The notes beneath the pieces were generated by a model. The model was given only the letters and a program-made list of their open reading frames with translations, did no database searches and was not told the origin of the DNA. Positions 23,891-33,761 of a stretch of 54,499 nucleotides of DNA are shown in pieces. Positions within the stretch are counted from its first letter, which is position 1. The number at the start of each line of letters is the position of its first letter. Position numbers and translations under genes: made by a program. Source of the DNA: Flemingiibacterium sp045634005 (GTDB taxonomy: Bacteria > Bacillota > Clostridia > Oscillospirales > CAG-272); contig JAZQZL010000029.1 in NCBI GenBank assembly GCA_045634005.1, forward strand, positions 1-54,499, written 5' to 3'.

Positions 23891-25984
23891 TTATACGTTA
23901 AAAAGAAGCTCGTCGTAGGTCGGGAAAGGCCAATATTCCTCTCCAACGAGCGTTTCAAGCTCGTCAGATGCGGCTCTGACGCTGTTCATCGTCGGGATGA
24001 TCTCATCGCGAATAAAGAACATCAGCTTGTAGTGCTCTTTTATCTTGTGGCTTTCCTCAACTGCGAACTCGAGTGCGCCGATGCCCTCGTTAAGCTCTGC
24101 AGCAAGGCTCGAAAGCTTGCTTGCAAGCTCGACCTCAACGTCTGCCGGCACTCCGATAGCCTTCGCCGCAACAGCGGTTTCGGACACTGTCTTTATGTAC
24201 TTGATAACGGCTGGAAGTATCTGCTTCTTAGCCATATCGAGCATAGTAAGCGCCTCGATGTTCATTACCTTACAGTAGCTTTCCATATGAATATCGTCGC
24301 GCGAATGCATTTCGGTTTCGGTGAATACCTTGTGCTTTTCGTACATCTCGATATTCTTGCGTGCTACGAAGCAAGGAAGCGCGTCGGGAGTCGTGCGAAG
24401 ATTGAGAAGTCCGCGTCTTTCGGCTTCCTCTACCCATTCCTCGGAATAGTTGTTGCCGTTGAAGATTATGCGCTTGTGCTGCTTGTAAATTTCCTTGATA
24501 AGTGCGCCGACAGCCTTACCGAGCTCCATACCGCCTGCAACGTCAGCCTCGAGTCTGTCCGCGATACGCGAAAGCTCCTCTGCTACGATGGTATTGAGCG
24601 TGATGTTAGGACCGGAGATCGAGCAGGACGAGCCAAGGCTTCTGAACTCGAACTTGTTACCGGTAAATGCAAAGGGCGATGTACGGTTGCGGTCTGTTGT
24701 ATCCTTCGAGAATTTCGGAAGTACGACCGAGCCGATCTCAAGCACTGACTTTTCAAAGCCGTCGTATTCTATACCGTTTTCGATAGCATCAAGTATCGAC
24801 GTAAGCTCGTCGCCGAGGAACATCGACATAATAGCGGGAGGCGCCTCGTTACCGCCAAGACGGTAATCGTTGCCCGCGCTCGAAACGGATACGCGAAGCA
24901 GATCCTGAAAATCGTCGACAGCCGCGATTACAGCGCAGAGGAATATAAGGAACTGTGCGTTTTCAGCAGGAGTTTCACCCGGCTCGAGAAGGTTTACACC
25001 TTCCTTGGTTGCGATAGCCCAGTTATTGTGCTTACCGGAGCCGTTAACGCCCTTGAAGGGCTTTTCGTGAAGCAGGCATACCAGTCCGTGACGTGCTGCA
25101 ACCTTCTTCATCGTTTCCATTGTGAGCTGATTGTGGTCGGTAGCGAGGTTGGTAGTACCGAAAATAGGTGCAAGCTCGTGCTGTGCTGGAGCCGCCTCGT
25201 TGTGCTCGGTCTTTGCAAGAACACCGAGCTTCCAGAGCTCCTCGTCAAGCTCTGCCATGAACGCCTTTACCTTCGGCTTGATCGAGCCGAAATAGTGGTC
25301 GTCCATCTCCTGACCCTTCGGAGGCTTCGCACCGAAGAGCGTTCTTCCCGTGATAACGAGGTCCTTGCGTTTTGCGAAAAGATCCTTGTCAACAAGGAAA
25401 TATTCCTGCTCTGCACCGACAGTGCTGACTACCTTCGTCGTCTTGTTGCCAAACAGACGAAGCACGCGAAGTGCCTGACGGTTTACAGCTTCCATTGAGC
25501 GAATAAGGGGAGTCTTTTTATCAAGTGCTTCGCCGCCGTACGAGCAGAATGCCGTAGGAATGCAAAGCGTATTATCCTTTATAAACGCATAGGAGGTGGG
25601 ATCCCATGCGGTGTATCCGCGCGCCTCAAAGGTTGCGCGAAGTCCGCCCGACGGGAAACTCGATGCATCGGGCTCGCCCTTTACAAGCTCCTTGCCCGAA
25701 AACTCCATTATAACGTCGCAGTTACTTACGGGAGTAATAAAGCTGTCGTGCTTTTCCGCGGTAATACCCGTCATCGGCTGGAACCAATGCGTGAAGTGCG
25801 TTGCACCCTTCTCTATCGCCCAGTCCTTCATCGCGTTAGCGACAACGTTAGCAAGAGTGATATCAAGTTCTTTGCCGTCTTCAATTGTTTTAATAAGCGA
25901 CTTGTAGGTTTCCTTGGGAAGCTTTTCGCGCATTACAGCGTCGTTGAAAACCATACTCGCAAAAATGTCACGGATATTACTCAT
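23891..25984 (-). CDS. glnN: Glutamine synthetase type III
   Basis: The protein has 697 residues, matching the large dodecameric type III enzymes of anaerobes. It makes glutamine from glutamate, ammonia and ATP. Conserved stretches include THWFQPMTGITAEKHDSFI, VGAEQEYFLVDKD (metal-binding glutamates), HNEAAPAQHELAPIF and GSGKHNNWAI. It begins 28 bases after the HD-domain gene on the same strand with an AGGAGAAC site, so it may be read with the upstream genes. No private promoter is evident in that short gap. Confidence 0.96.
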   Translation of the reverse strand: MSNIRDIFASMVFNDAVMREKLPKETYKSLIKTIEDGKELDITLANVVANAMKDWAIEKGATHFTHWFQPMTGITAEKHDSFITPVSNCDVIMEFSGKELVKGEPDASSFPSGGLRATFEARGYTAWDPTSYAFIKDNTLCIPTAFCSYGGEALDKKTPLIRSMEAVNRQALRVLRLFGNKTTKVVSTVGAEQEYFLVDKDLFAKRKDLVITGRTLFGAKPPKGQEMDDHYFGSIKPKVKAFMAELDEELWKLGVLAKTEHNEAAPAQHELAPIFGTTNLATDHNQLTMETMKKVAARHGLVCLLHEKPFKGVNGSGKHNNWAIATKEGVNLLEPGETPAENAQFLIFLCAVIAAVDDFQDLLRVSVSSAGNDYRLGGNEAPPAIMSMFLGDELTSILDAIENGIEYDGFEKSVLEIGSVVLPKFSKDTTDRNRTSPFAFTGNKFEFRSLGSSCSISGPNITLNTIVAEELSRIADRLEADVAGGMELGKAVGALIKEIYKQHKRIIFNGNNYSEEWVEEAERRGLLNLRTTPDALPCFVARKNIEMYEKHKVFTETEMHSRDDIHMESYCKVMNIEALTMLDMAKKQILPAVIKYIKTVSETAVAAKAIGVPADVEVELASKLSSLAAELNEGIGALEFAVEESHKIKEHYKLMFFIRDEIIPTMNSVRAASDELETLVGEEYWPFPTYDELLFNV

Positions 25985-26012
25985 TTCTGTTCTCCTATAA
26001 AGTTAAAAATCA

Positions 26013-26672
26013 TCAAAGCATAAAGTTATCGTTAACCGAAAGTCTGAAGCGCATCCCGAGCGTTTCCGCCGCACTCGTACAAAGCTTCATACGGGTGAGG
26101 AATATCTCAAAATACTCCATAACCGAGCAAAAATCGGTATCGATCGTGAGCTTAAGCTCTATTTCCTTTTCTTCGGTACGAACGTCGAGTCGCATTTCTT
26201 TAACCGAGTAATTTACTCTGTCGTGTATATCGAAATCGGCTATTTCAGTATTACGAACTCTCGAATCACGTACGTCCGACTTATCGGCAATTATCAGTGC
26301 CGCGGAAATGGGATTGGATGCAACCGCCGTCGACTCGTCGTGATTACCGATCGCATTTATGATCGTTGCTGTATCCTCGGGATCAGCGCCCATATTATCA
26401 AGTATGCGGAATGCCATAACAGCACCGCTTTGCGCGTGCTCCGAGCGGTTTATAACGTTACCGATATCGTGGAGATATCCAGCTATCTCGGCAAGCTCTG
26501 CCTCGCGGTCACCGTAACCGAGCGTGCGAAGGATATATCCTGCGGTTGCCGCAACCTTTCCGACGTGCGCGAAGCTGTGCTCGGTGTAACCGAGGTCGGA
26601 CAGCACCTCGTCCGCCTTTTTAATGTAAGTGCGAACCGCTTCGTTCTGCTTTATCGCTTCTATAGTAATCAT
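26013..26672 (-). CDS. HD-domain phosphohydrolase
   Basis: The protein has 219 residues. The HD domain at about 35-150 has the metal ligands H in SFAHVGKVA, the HD pair in GYLHDIGN, and a later H near IGNHDEST. The C-terminal 60 residues form a separate small domain. The natural substrate is unknown. It sits between tautomerase and glnN genes in one block of minus-strand genes. Confidence 0.82.
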   Translation of the reverse strand: MITIEAIKQNEAVRTYIKKADEVLSDLGYTEHSFAHVGKVAATAGYILRTLGYGDREAELAEIAGYLHDIGNVINRSEHAQSGAVMAFRILDNMGADPEDTATIINAIGNHDESTAVASNPISAALIIADKSDVRDSRVRNTEIADFDIHDRVNYSVKEMRLDVRTEEKEIELKLTIDTDFCSVMEYFEIFLTRMKLCTSAAETLGMRFRLSVNDNFML

Positions 26673-26684
26673 TTTATCACCAAG

Positions 26685-27029
26685 TTAAAAGTTTCTGCCG
26701 TTCCAGCCCCAGTTGTCCGTTTCGGAATACTGGACGTAAACTCTCTCGGGTGCAATACCGAGAATACTCTGGAGCATATCGCACACAACGCCCGTCATAC
26801 GCGAATAGTCCTCACCCTTTGCGTGACCGAGTATGCGCACGTCAACGAATGCGCTCGGTGCCGAGTTGTCGCCGGCGAACCATATCTTCTGCTCATCCTC
26901 AACGCATACCATAAGGTAGGTTTCAGTCTTACCGGGAATAGCGGTGATAGCCTTACCCATAGCCGCCTTTATCTCGGTGAGCTTGTCCTCGTTTAATTTT
27001 TCTGTTACCTTTACGTTAATGTACGGCAT
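26685..27029 (-). CDS. MIF/tautomerase-superfamily protein
   Basis: The protein has 114 residues and begins with MPYINVKV, so Pro2 would be the catalytic base of the tautomerase superfamily after methionine removal. Length and the later SPEDxR-like segment (GIAPERVYVQYSE) fit the MIF-like group (phenylpyruvate tautomerase type). The physiological substrate is unknown. A strong AAGGAGGG site precedes the start. Confidence 0.82.
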   Translation of the reverse strand: MPYINVKVTEKLNEDKLTEIKAAMGKAITAIPGKTETYLMVCVEDEQKIWFAGDNSAPSAFVDVRILGHAKGEDYSRMTGVVCDMLQSILGIAPERVYVQYSETDNWGWNGRNF

Positions 27030-27043
27030 AATAGCCCTCCTTA

Positions 27044-27463
27044 TCAGTCGAGAAATCCTTCTCCGAACTCTTTTACCTGCTCGAGCATATGCCCGATATT
27101 GCCCTCGCCCGCGTACTTTGTCATATCAAAATAGTCACCGTCGGGCGTTATTTCTATCCATTCAAGCGGATTTACCTCGTCGACAACGGGAACGTCGCGA
27201 ATAAGCCGTCCGCACCATACCTCAACAAAGCACCCCTGATTATAGTATGTAAAATCCATTAAATGACGAAGCGTTATATGCTCGCGTGTGATACCCGTTT
27301 CCTCGAAAAGTTCGCGGTATGCCGCATCCTCACCGCTCTCGCCCTGCTCGATGTGACCGCCGACAAGATTGTAAAGTCCGAGGTAGGGATCTCTAACGCG
27401 CTTACACATAAGCACGTGCGACTTGTCGGGCGAATAGACCATAATGCAATTATAGCCCGTCAT
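27044..27463 (-). CDS. Nudix hydrolase
   Basis: The protein has 139 residues. The Nudix box reads GGHIEQGESGEDAAYRELFEETGI, beginning at about residue 36, with all required Gly, Arg and Glu residues. It hydrolyses a nucleoside diphosphate derivative; the resemblance to MutT/8-oxo-dGTP enzymes is general only. The start overlaps the Nif3-like stop by four bases, so translation is coupled. Confidence 0.9.
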   Translation of the reverse strand: MTGYNCIMVYSPDKSHVLMCKRVRDPYLGLYNLVGGHIEQGESGEDAAYRELFEETGITREHITLRHLMDFTYYNQGCFVEVWCGRLIRDVPVVDEVNPLEWIEITPDGDYFDMTKYAGEGNIGHMLEQVKEFGEGFLD

Positions 27464-28230
27464 ACTACCATTATGTTGTTACTGTCAAAGTAACCCGTCT
27501 GAACCTGCGTGTATCTCTTAAGCACAAGAAGCTTTAAATAGTCGCAGATAAAGTCCTCGGTATGGAAATGACCTGCCTCAAAGAGGTTAAGACCGATACT
27601 CTCGGCGTCCTCCATTACGTTATATGAAAGCTGGCCCGTCAGATAGCTGTCTGCGCCTGCTGCCTTCGCCGCTTTGACGAAATCCTTTCCGTCGCCGCCG
27701 CATATCGCTACGCGCTTGACCTTTCCGCTTGCCTTGGCAAAAAGTACACGCTCTGCCGAAAGTGTCTTTTTTGCTTTAGAAGCAAAGTTTACGCAGTCCG
27801 TGCCTTCAGGCAGTGTACCTATGCGTCCAATCGCCTCGTTTTGGCATATGAGCGGCTCAACGTCCGTAAGGCCGAGCAGATTTGCAAAAATGTCGTTAAG
27901 TCCGCCGGGAGCCGCGTCAAGGCGCGTGTGGAAGGACATCACGGAAATATTATGCTTTAGAAGCTTTATAACTCTACGCGCCGTAGGATCGGCATAACTT
28001 ACCGTTGCGAGCGGCTTAAACAGAAGCGGGTGGTGGGAAAGAATAACGTCGTACCCGTTGGCAATCGCAAAATCCACAGCTGCGTTCGTTACGTCGAGCG
28101 TACAAAGCACCCGTACGACCTCGCGGTTAGGATCGCTCGCGACCATAAGTCCGTCATTGTCCCATTCAGAGGAATATTCCTTTGGGAATTTCTGATTTAA
28201 AAACTCATAAAGCTCTCGAACGGTCGGCAT
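27460..28230 (-). CDS. Nif3-like dinuclear metal centre protein (YqfO type)
   Basis: The protein has 256 residues. Metal-binding motifs include SEWDNDGLMV near the N-terminus, DVILSHHPLLF at about 58, SFHTRLDAAPGGLND at about 98, and the C-terminal AGHFHTE. It lacks the inserted domain of the longer YqfO proteins. It has been linked to GTP cyclohydrolase-like chemistry, but its function is unsettled. The adjacent upstream trmK gene is its usual neighbour in Bacillota. Confidence 0.9.
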   Translation of the reverse strand: MPTVRELYEFLNQKFPKEYSSEWDNDGLMVASDPNREVVRVLCTLDVTNAAVDFAIANGYDVILSHHPLLFKPLATVSYADPTARRVIKLLKHNISVMSFHTRLDAAPGGLNDIFANLLGLTDVEPLICQNEAIGRIGTLPEGTDCVNFASKAKKTLSAERVLFAKASGKVKRVAICGGDGKDFVKAAKAAGADSYLTGQLSYNVMEDAESIGLNLFEAGHFHTEDFICDYLKLLVLKRYTQVQTGYFDSNNIMVV

Positions 28231-28241
28231 TTTATGCCCTC

Positions 28242-28937
28242 CTATAATATATTTTCAATAGCCGCTATCATCTCGCGGTCATTTATCTGCTCGGGTGAAT
28301 CATCGCACGTCTGTGCTCTGCCTTCAACGCGGCGTTTTGCCGAGGCGAGCACACCGCGAAGCCACGCCTTGTCTGCGTCGGTCGGCGCATTTTTTGCACG
28401 TTCCAAATTAAGGCAACCGAGCTTGTACTCGTATTCTCGCATATCCGCGGCAACCTTCCCCGTGTAACGCGCAGAGAGTATCTGATAGTACTTACCGCCG
28501 TCGGAAACTACCGTTTCCGTATCGATTTCAAATCCATTCTCCGAAAGGTATCTTCGAAGCACGTCCTGCATCGACTGCGGCGCTAAAACAAGCCTGCATT
28601 TTGAATTTTTCGGATAGTCCGATGCGGCGAGTATCGAGGCTATCATCTCACCGCCCATACCTGCGATAACAATATTGTCCGGCGCAAAATCCTCGATGCC
28701 GTCAAGACCTGCACAGCATCTGACCTTTATTTTGCCGTGCAGTCCCCACGCGTATATGTTCACGCGCGCGCGCTGACACGGTCCCTCGTTTATATCTGAA
28801 GCAAGCGCACGTGCGTGCCCGTTTTGCACGAGCCATATCGGAAGCGCGGCGTGATCCGTACCGATATCGGCAACGGTGCCCTTTCCTACAAGTGCGGCAA
28901 CGGCAAGAAGTCGCTTGCTGAGTGTGATCTGTTGCAT
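28242..28937 (-). CDS. trmK: tRNA (adenine(22)-N(1))-methyltransferase
   Basis: The protein has 231 residues. The SAM-binding segment VADIGTDHAALPIWLV is at about 20-35 and is followed by ASDINEGPCQRA, then VIAGMGGEMIASIL. It methylates A22 of certain tRNAs. The start gives the usual family N-terminus (ITLSKRLLAVAALV), but no ribosome site is visible before it, only an AT-rich stretch after a stable hairpin. A leaderless or weakly translated start is possible. Confidence 0.9.
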   Translation of the reverse strand: MQQITLSKRLLAVAALVGKGTVADIGTDHAALPIWLVQNGHARALASDINEGPCQRARVNIYAWGLHGKIKVRCCAGLDGIEDFAPDNIVIAGMGGEMIASILAASDYPKNSKCRLVLAPQSMQDVLRRYLSENGFEIDTETVVSDGGKYYQILSARYTGKVAADMREYEYKLGCLNLERAKNAPTDADKAWLRGVLASAKRRVEGRAQTCDDSPEQINDREMIAAIENIL

Positions 28938-28950
28938 AATTTAAAATTTA

Positions 28951-28977
28951 CATATCGGCACCGATGGTGCCGATATG
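28951..28977 (-). terminator. Hairpin between DUF1858 gene and trmK
   Basis: CATATCGGCACC-gat-GGTGCCGATATG is a perfect hairpin directly after the DUF1858 stop. No T-run follows on the minus strand (TAAATTTTAAATT), so it may only attenuate transcription into trmK. Confidence 0.6.
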
Positions 28978-28986
28978 TACCTTCGA

Positions 28987-29187
28987 TTATTTGGTTTCGA
29001 GAAACTCGTTGATCTTTGCAACAAGCTCGTCTGCGTCAGTACCGTGAACCTCGCAAGCCATTTCGATGGTCTCGCCGCGTGCGGAAGGACAGCCAAGGCA
29101 GTGCATACCGATCTCAAGGAAGAACTGCGCGGTTTCGCGATCGTAATCAAGTACCTCACCGATAATAGAATTCTTTGTAATCTTCAT
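28987..29187 (-). CDS. DUF1858 domain protein
   Basis: The protein has 66 residues and covers the whole DUF1858 domain: ITKNSIIGEVLDYDRETAQFFLEIGMHCLGCPSARGETIEMACEVHG. The conserved HCLGCPSA motif with two cysteines is typical. The molecular function is unknown; related domains occur with hybrid-cluster and redox proteins. The ATG at 29187 follows an AAAGGAGA site, so an in-frame start further upstream is not needed. Confidence 0.88.
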   Translation of the reverse strand: MKITKNSIIGEVLDYDRETAQFFLEIGMHCLGCPSARGETIEMACEVHGTDADELVAKINEFLETK

Positions 29188-29223
29188 TTTAATCTCTCCT
29201 TTTAAAAACATTAATACATTATT

Positions 29224-29252
29224 ATTATACCCCTTCAATTGTCATTTGTCAA
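29224..29252 (-). promoter_or_regulatory. Promoter of the DUF1858-trmK block
   Basis: On the minus strand TTGACA (29252-29247), a 17-base spacer and TATAAT (29229-29224). Confidence 0.85.
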
Positions 29253-29302
29253 TCGTGTATTCGTAAAAGTGACGCCCAAAAGTAAATTTTTATAAATTTG
29301 TC

Positions 29303-29331
29303 TTGAAATCGCCCACCTATGAGAGTATAAT
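29303..29331 (+). promoter_or_regulatory. Promoter of the HIT gene
   Basis: TTGAAA (29303-29308), a 17-base spacer and TATAAT (29326-29331). Confidence 0.85.
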
Positions 29332-29363
29332 GTATTTAGCAAACAACGAAAGGAGCAAATATA

Positions 29364-29702
29364 ATGGATTGCATTTTCTGTAAAATAATCGCTGGAGAGA
29401 TTCCGTCGAACAAAGCCTACGAGGACGAGTATATGCTTGCGTTCCACGACATAGCGCCGCAAGCACCCGTACACATTCTTGTTATCCCCAAGGAGCACAT
29501 TCCCTCGGTTGACGGCATAAACGCCGACAATTCCGCTGTCGTTGCAAAGATTTTCGAAGCTATTCCGAAGATTGCAAGCGCAGCAGGTCTTACGAACGGT
29601 TACCGTGTCATCACCAACTGCGGCGACGACGCCTGCCAGACGGTAAAGCACCTGCACTTTCACATAATGGGCGGCAAGAAGCTGCCCGAGAATATGGGCT
29701 AA
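29364..29702 (+). CDS. HIT family (HINT-type) nucleotide hydrolase
   Basis: The protein has 112 residues. The N-terminal CIFCKIIAGEIPSN and the C-terminal triad HLHFHIMGG (about 95-103) are the HIT signature. Such proteins hydrolyse purine nucleoside phosphoramidates and related AMP-linked compounds. It is a single gene with its own promoter and terminator. Confidence 0.94.
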   Translation: MDCIFCKIIAGEIPSNKAYEDEYMLAFHDIAPQAPVHILVIPKEHIPSVDGINADNSAVVAKIFEAIPKIASAAGLTNGYRVITNCGDDACQTVKHLHFHIMGGKKLPENMG

Positions 29703-29706
29703 AGAA

Positions 29707-29745
29707 AACCCCTGCCACCGAATTTCGGCGGCAGGGTTCTTTTTT
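29707..29745. terminator. Terminator between the HIT gene and the lipoprotein gene
   Basis: AACCC-TGCC-CCG / CGG-GGCA-GGGTT stem followed by a T-run lies between convergent genes. Confidence 0.88.
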
Positions 29746-29753
29746 GTTTTAAT

Positions 29754-30533
29754 TTATTCAGCCATACTCCAATCGAGAGTCACGTTAGCGGTAAGCGTGT
29801 CAAGGTTTGCATCTGCGTAAACACCGTCAAAGAACCACGACGCCTCAACTATGCAGGATTTTTCCGTCACGTCTATCTGCTGCATATACGTTTCAAACGG
29901 AACGTATATCATTCCGGCGCCTTCGTGTATGATCTCATCAGTGGAGAACGTGTACACGTTACCGTTTATTGATACTGTGCCTCCGTTTGCCCTCGGACCG
30001 CAATTTATATCGTAGCACTCGAGTCCAACCTCAAGTCCAACCGTAACACTTCCTTCCGCGTTTATAAAGCAATCGTAGCTCAAGACAAGGCGGAGCTTTT
30101 CGCTCTCTCTCGAAACAACACTTCCTGCAATATGCTCACCGCTCAAGAAATCGCCGTCGATGATAATCGTGTCTGCGTCAACAGCGGGAGTATCCACGTG
30201 CTCGGCATCCTCAACGCTGTCACTGTCCGCGCCGGCAGTGTCTTCGGGAGTATTAAAATCGCTGTCACCCGTCGGTTCTGCGGTATATGCAGATGAGCTT
30301 GCGTCGGTATCCTCAGGCGCCGGCGGATCCGTAACATCTTCTACGTCGCTCACATCCTGCGAATCCGCAACCTCGCTCTGCTCATTATCCTCTGTTGTAT
30401 CAACGGGAGCATAAATGATGTTGTCGCTAAAATCAGCACCGGCATCACCCGTACCGTCATTCACGCTACATGAACAGAGAAAAACACATAGCACCAAGCC
30501 AATGGCAGAAAAAGCTTTTATTCCTTTCATCAT
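29754..30533 (-). CDS. Hypothetical lipoprotein with acidic linker
   Basis: The protein has 259 residues. The signal peptide ends in a lipobox (FLCSC). Residues about 30-125 are low-complexity and rich in Asp, Glu, Thr and Ser. The rest (about 130-259) is a compact beta-rich domain with VTVGLEVGLECYDIN and WFFDGVYADANLD. The linker would hold this domain away from the membrane through the cell wall. The ATG at 30533 is eight bases after GAGG and is preferred to the one two codons upstream. No family recognised. Confidence 0.65.
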   Translation of the reverse strand: MMKGIKAFSAIGLVLCVFLCSCSVNDGTGDAGADFSDNIIYAPVDTTEDNEQSEVADSQDVSDVEDVTDPPAPEDTDASSSAYTAEPTGDSDFNTPEDTAGADSDSVEDAEHVDTPAVDADTIIIDGDFLSGEHIAGSVVSRESEKLRLVLSYDCFINAEGSVTVGLEVGLECYDINCGPRANGGTVSINGNVYTFSTDEIIHEGAGMIYVPFETYMQQIDVTEKSCIVEASWFFDGVYADANLDTLTANVTLDWSMAE

Positions 30534-30572
30534 AATCATTACCTCAATATCATAAAACTTCGTTTAAACAGT

Positions 30573-30602
30573 AAAACAGAGGTGCCGTTTGGCACCTCTG
30601 TA
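30573..30602 (-). terminator. Terminator of the solute-binding protein gene
   Basis: CAGAGGTGCC/GGCACCTCTG hairpin, followed on the minus strand by TTTTAC. Confidence 0.8.
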
Positions 30603-30608
30603 TATTCA

Positions 30609-32300
30609 TTACTTTCTGATCTTGGACCAGTCTGCGTAGAACTTCGCGAGAGTCTTAACAGCAGGAATGTCGCCATTCGGAAGCGGCTGCTCGTTAAGCC
30701 ACTCAGCAACCATTTCGTCCTCTTCGTAAAGCTCCCAATACTCGTCGATAACGGCTGCAGCCTCGTCCTCTTCATCACAAAGGTCGAGAGCCGTGTAGAA
30801 GTCGTTAGCAAGTCCGAGCATATACTCGTAATACTCCATATCTATGTCTTCTTCGGTGATCTCAAATCTGAAATACGGAGAAAGAACGAGCTCCTGATTG
30901 TGCTCCTTTGCCATATCCCAATATTCCATGGTTTCACCGTTAGGAGCATACGCGATAAAGCAGTTACCGGTATATTCAAGCTTCATATTGTAATCGTCGC
31001 TTATCTTGGTAAGTCTGCCATCGTCGTCGAGCTTATAGTGAACGCCCTCGATGCCGTATCCGAAAATGTTACGGAACTCGGCTCTGGTGTTAAGATACGT
31101 GAGTATTTCCATCGAACGGTCTACACTCTTGGTGTAGGTGCTTATCGCGAACATACCGTTGAAAAGGTTTTCTGTAGTACCCTGCGGTGCCTGGAGAGTA
31201 ACTACATGATACTCGTCTGCGTAAGCCTCAAGATCCTCTGCGTTACCCTTAAGAATACCAACACCGAACTTATCCTCAGCAGTAAACGTTTCGCTGCCGA
31301 TGCAACCGTTCAGCTTGAGGTTAGAATAAAGCTTGGCGTAATTTCTCCAATAAGTAGACTGGAAGATGATAGCGGGCTTGAAATCGTCGCCGTAAACAGC
31401 GGTGGTTGCAAGCATCGAACCAAAGATTGTCTTTTCACCGTTCGGCGAGAAATAGTTGCAGCTGAGGGGCGAGATATCACCAACAAGGGGCTGATACTCA
31501 GGCTCGTCACGCTCTACGTCGCGGATAAAGAGATACGCATCGCTGAGAGTAGCGATATCGTCGATATCCCAATAATACTTATCAAGAAGTTCCTTGTTAA
31601 CAAGCATGTATGTATAGTCGCCAACTATCTGCTGGTTAATGATCGCCAGAGTCTTACCGCCGATCTTTGCAGCGGAAATAAGAGACGGGTGAACGTAAGA
31701 CTTTATAAGCTTGCTCTCGCCGTTGAGCTGATTGTCGATCTGGGAAATAACTTCCTTCTCGTTGAACTGCATAAGCATCTCAAAGTCGGTTATGAGGAAG
31801 ATATCAAGCTGATTTTCTTCAACCTCGGGATAGAGAGTAACAGGAAGGTTGTACTCGTCAAGCACAGTAACCTCTGCGGTATCCTCGACAGGCTCGGTAG
31901 CCTTTTCGGTAGCGAGAGTTTCACCCTTTGCCTTTGCTTCCTTCTCTGCTTTCTTTCTTGCAGCTTCAGCTTCCTTCTCGGCATCTTTTCTTGCCTGAAT
32001 TTCGTCCATATACTCTTCAAGCTTTTCTGCATACTCGTCTTCCTCAAGAAGCACGAGCTCTATTGCCGTATTATACTGCGTTTGAGAAAGCTTACTCATA
32101 GCCGCCTCAACCTGCGCAATTGCTTCATCGGTAGTGCCCTCACCCTTGATGCCCCAAATAGAAATGGTCATCGCGGGAGCGTCGTTGCCACCGTCGATAG
32201 TCAGCGTGCCATCTGTGTCCCCTTCATCACACGCAGCAGTAAACACTGCTACTGCAAGCATAAGAAGACAAAGCGTCAAACTTATAGTTCTTTTCTTCAT
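30609..32300 (-). CDS. ABC-type extracellular solute-binding lipoprotein
   Basis: The protein has 563 residues. The signal peptide ends in TAAC with a lipidated cysteine near 24. The body resembles family 1 sugar-binding proteins in length and in segments such as LDIFLITDFEML, GGKTLAIINQQIVGDYTYMLVNKELLDKY and MEILTYLNTRAEFRNIFGYG. An unusual Lys/Glu/Ala-rich stretch (about residues 97-130) is predicted helical or coiled and is inserted in the first lobe. No permease or ATPase gene is near, so it is an orphan receptor or serves a transporter elsewhere. The ligand is unknown. Confidence 0.8.
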   Translation of the reverse strand: MKKRTISLTLCLLMLAVAVFTAACDEGDTDGTLTIDGGNDAPAMTISIWGIKGEGTTDEAIAQVEAAMSKLSQTQYNTAIELVLLEEDEYAEKLEEYMDEIQARKDAEKEAEAARKKAEKEAKAKGETLATEKATEPVEDTAEVTVLDEYNLPVTLYPEVEENQLDIFLITDFEMLMQFNEKEVISQIDNQLNGESKLIKSYVHPSLISAAKIGGKTLAIINQQIVGDYTYMLVNKELLDKYYWDIDDIATLSDAYLFIRDVERDEPEYQPLVGDISPLSCNYFSPNGEKTIFGSMLATTAVYGDDFKPAIIFQSTYWRNYAKLYSNLKLNGCIGSETFTAEDKFGVGILKGNAEDLEAYADEYHVVTLQAPQGTTENLFNGMFAISTYTKSVDRSMEILTYLNTRAEFRNIFGYGIEGVHYKLDDDGRLTKISDDYNMKLEYTGNCFIAYAPNGETMEYWDMAKEHNQELVLSPYFRFEITEEDIDMEYYEYMLGLANDFYTALDLCDEEDEAAAVIDEYWELYEEDEMVAEWLNEQPLPNGDIPAVKTLAKFYADWSKIRK

Positions 32301-32341
32301 TACTATCCTCCTGAATGTTTGCCAAAAAATATACTCTAAAT

Positions 32342-32370
32342 ATTTTACACTAAAAATCGCAATCTGTCAA
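32342..32370 (-). promoter_or_regulatory. Promoter of the solute-binding protein gene
   Basis: On the minus strand TTGACA (32370-32365), a 17-base spacer and TAAAAT (32347-32342). The -35 box lies in the loop of a hairpin described separately. Confidence 0.75.
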
Positions 32371-32379
32371 GCGATTTTT
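32352..32379 (-). terminator. Hairpin with flanking T-runs, overlapping the promoter
   Basis: AAAAATCGC (32352-32360) pairs with GCGATTTTT (32371-32379). On the minus strand it ends in a T-run. It lies about 170 bases downstream of the rpoD stop, so it could terminate that operon. I see no gene in the remaining 32380-32552. Confidence 0.5.
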
Positions 32380-32552
32380 TCTTGTCACACGCATCAAAAA
32401 GCTATGCCTGATGCATTTCATCATTTTTTGTTCACACGCGCTTGTGCACTTGCGACAATTTTGGCTTGCGTTTTTCTACACAAGCACAAATTCTTTGTTT
32501 AGCATAAACAACTTTGTGATATTTTTTTGTGGCTTATGCCGAAAAAATCAAA

Positions 32553-33719
<1,167 letters not shown>

Positions 33720-33761
33720 GTGTTTTACCTTTCCTTGTGGGTTTAATCATAAAGCCGTACG

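Noticed and set aside
30582..32339. 585-residue open frame on the plus strand
   Set aside because: It is antisense to the solute-binding protein gene, which has a signal peptide, promoter and terminator. The antisense product has no domain.
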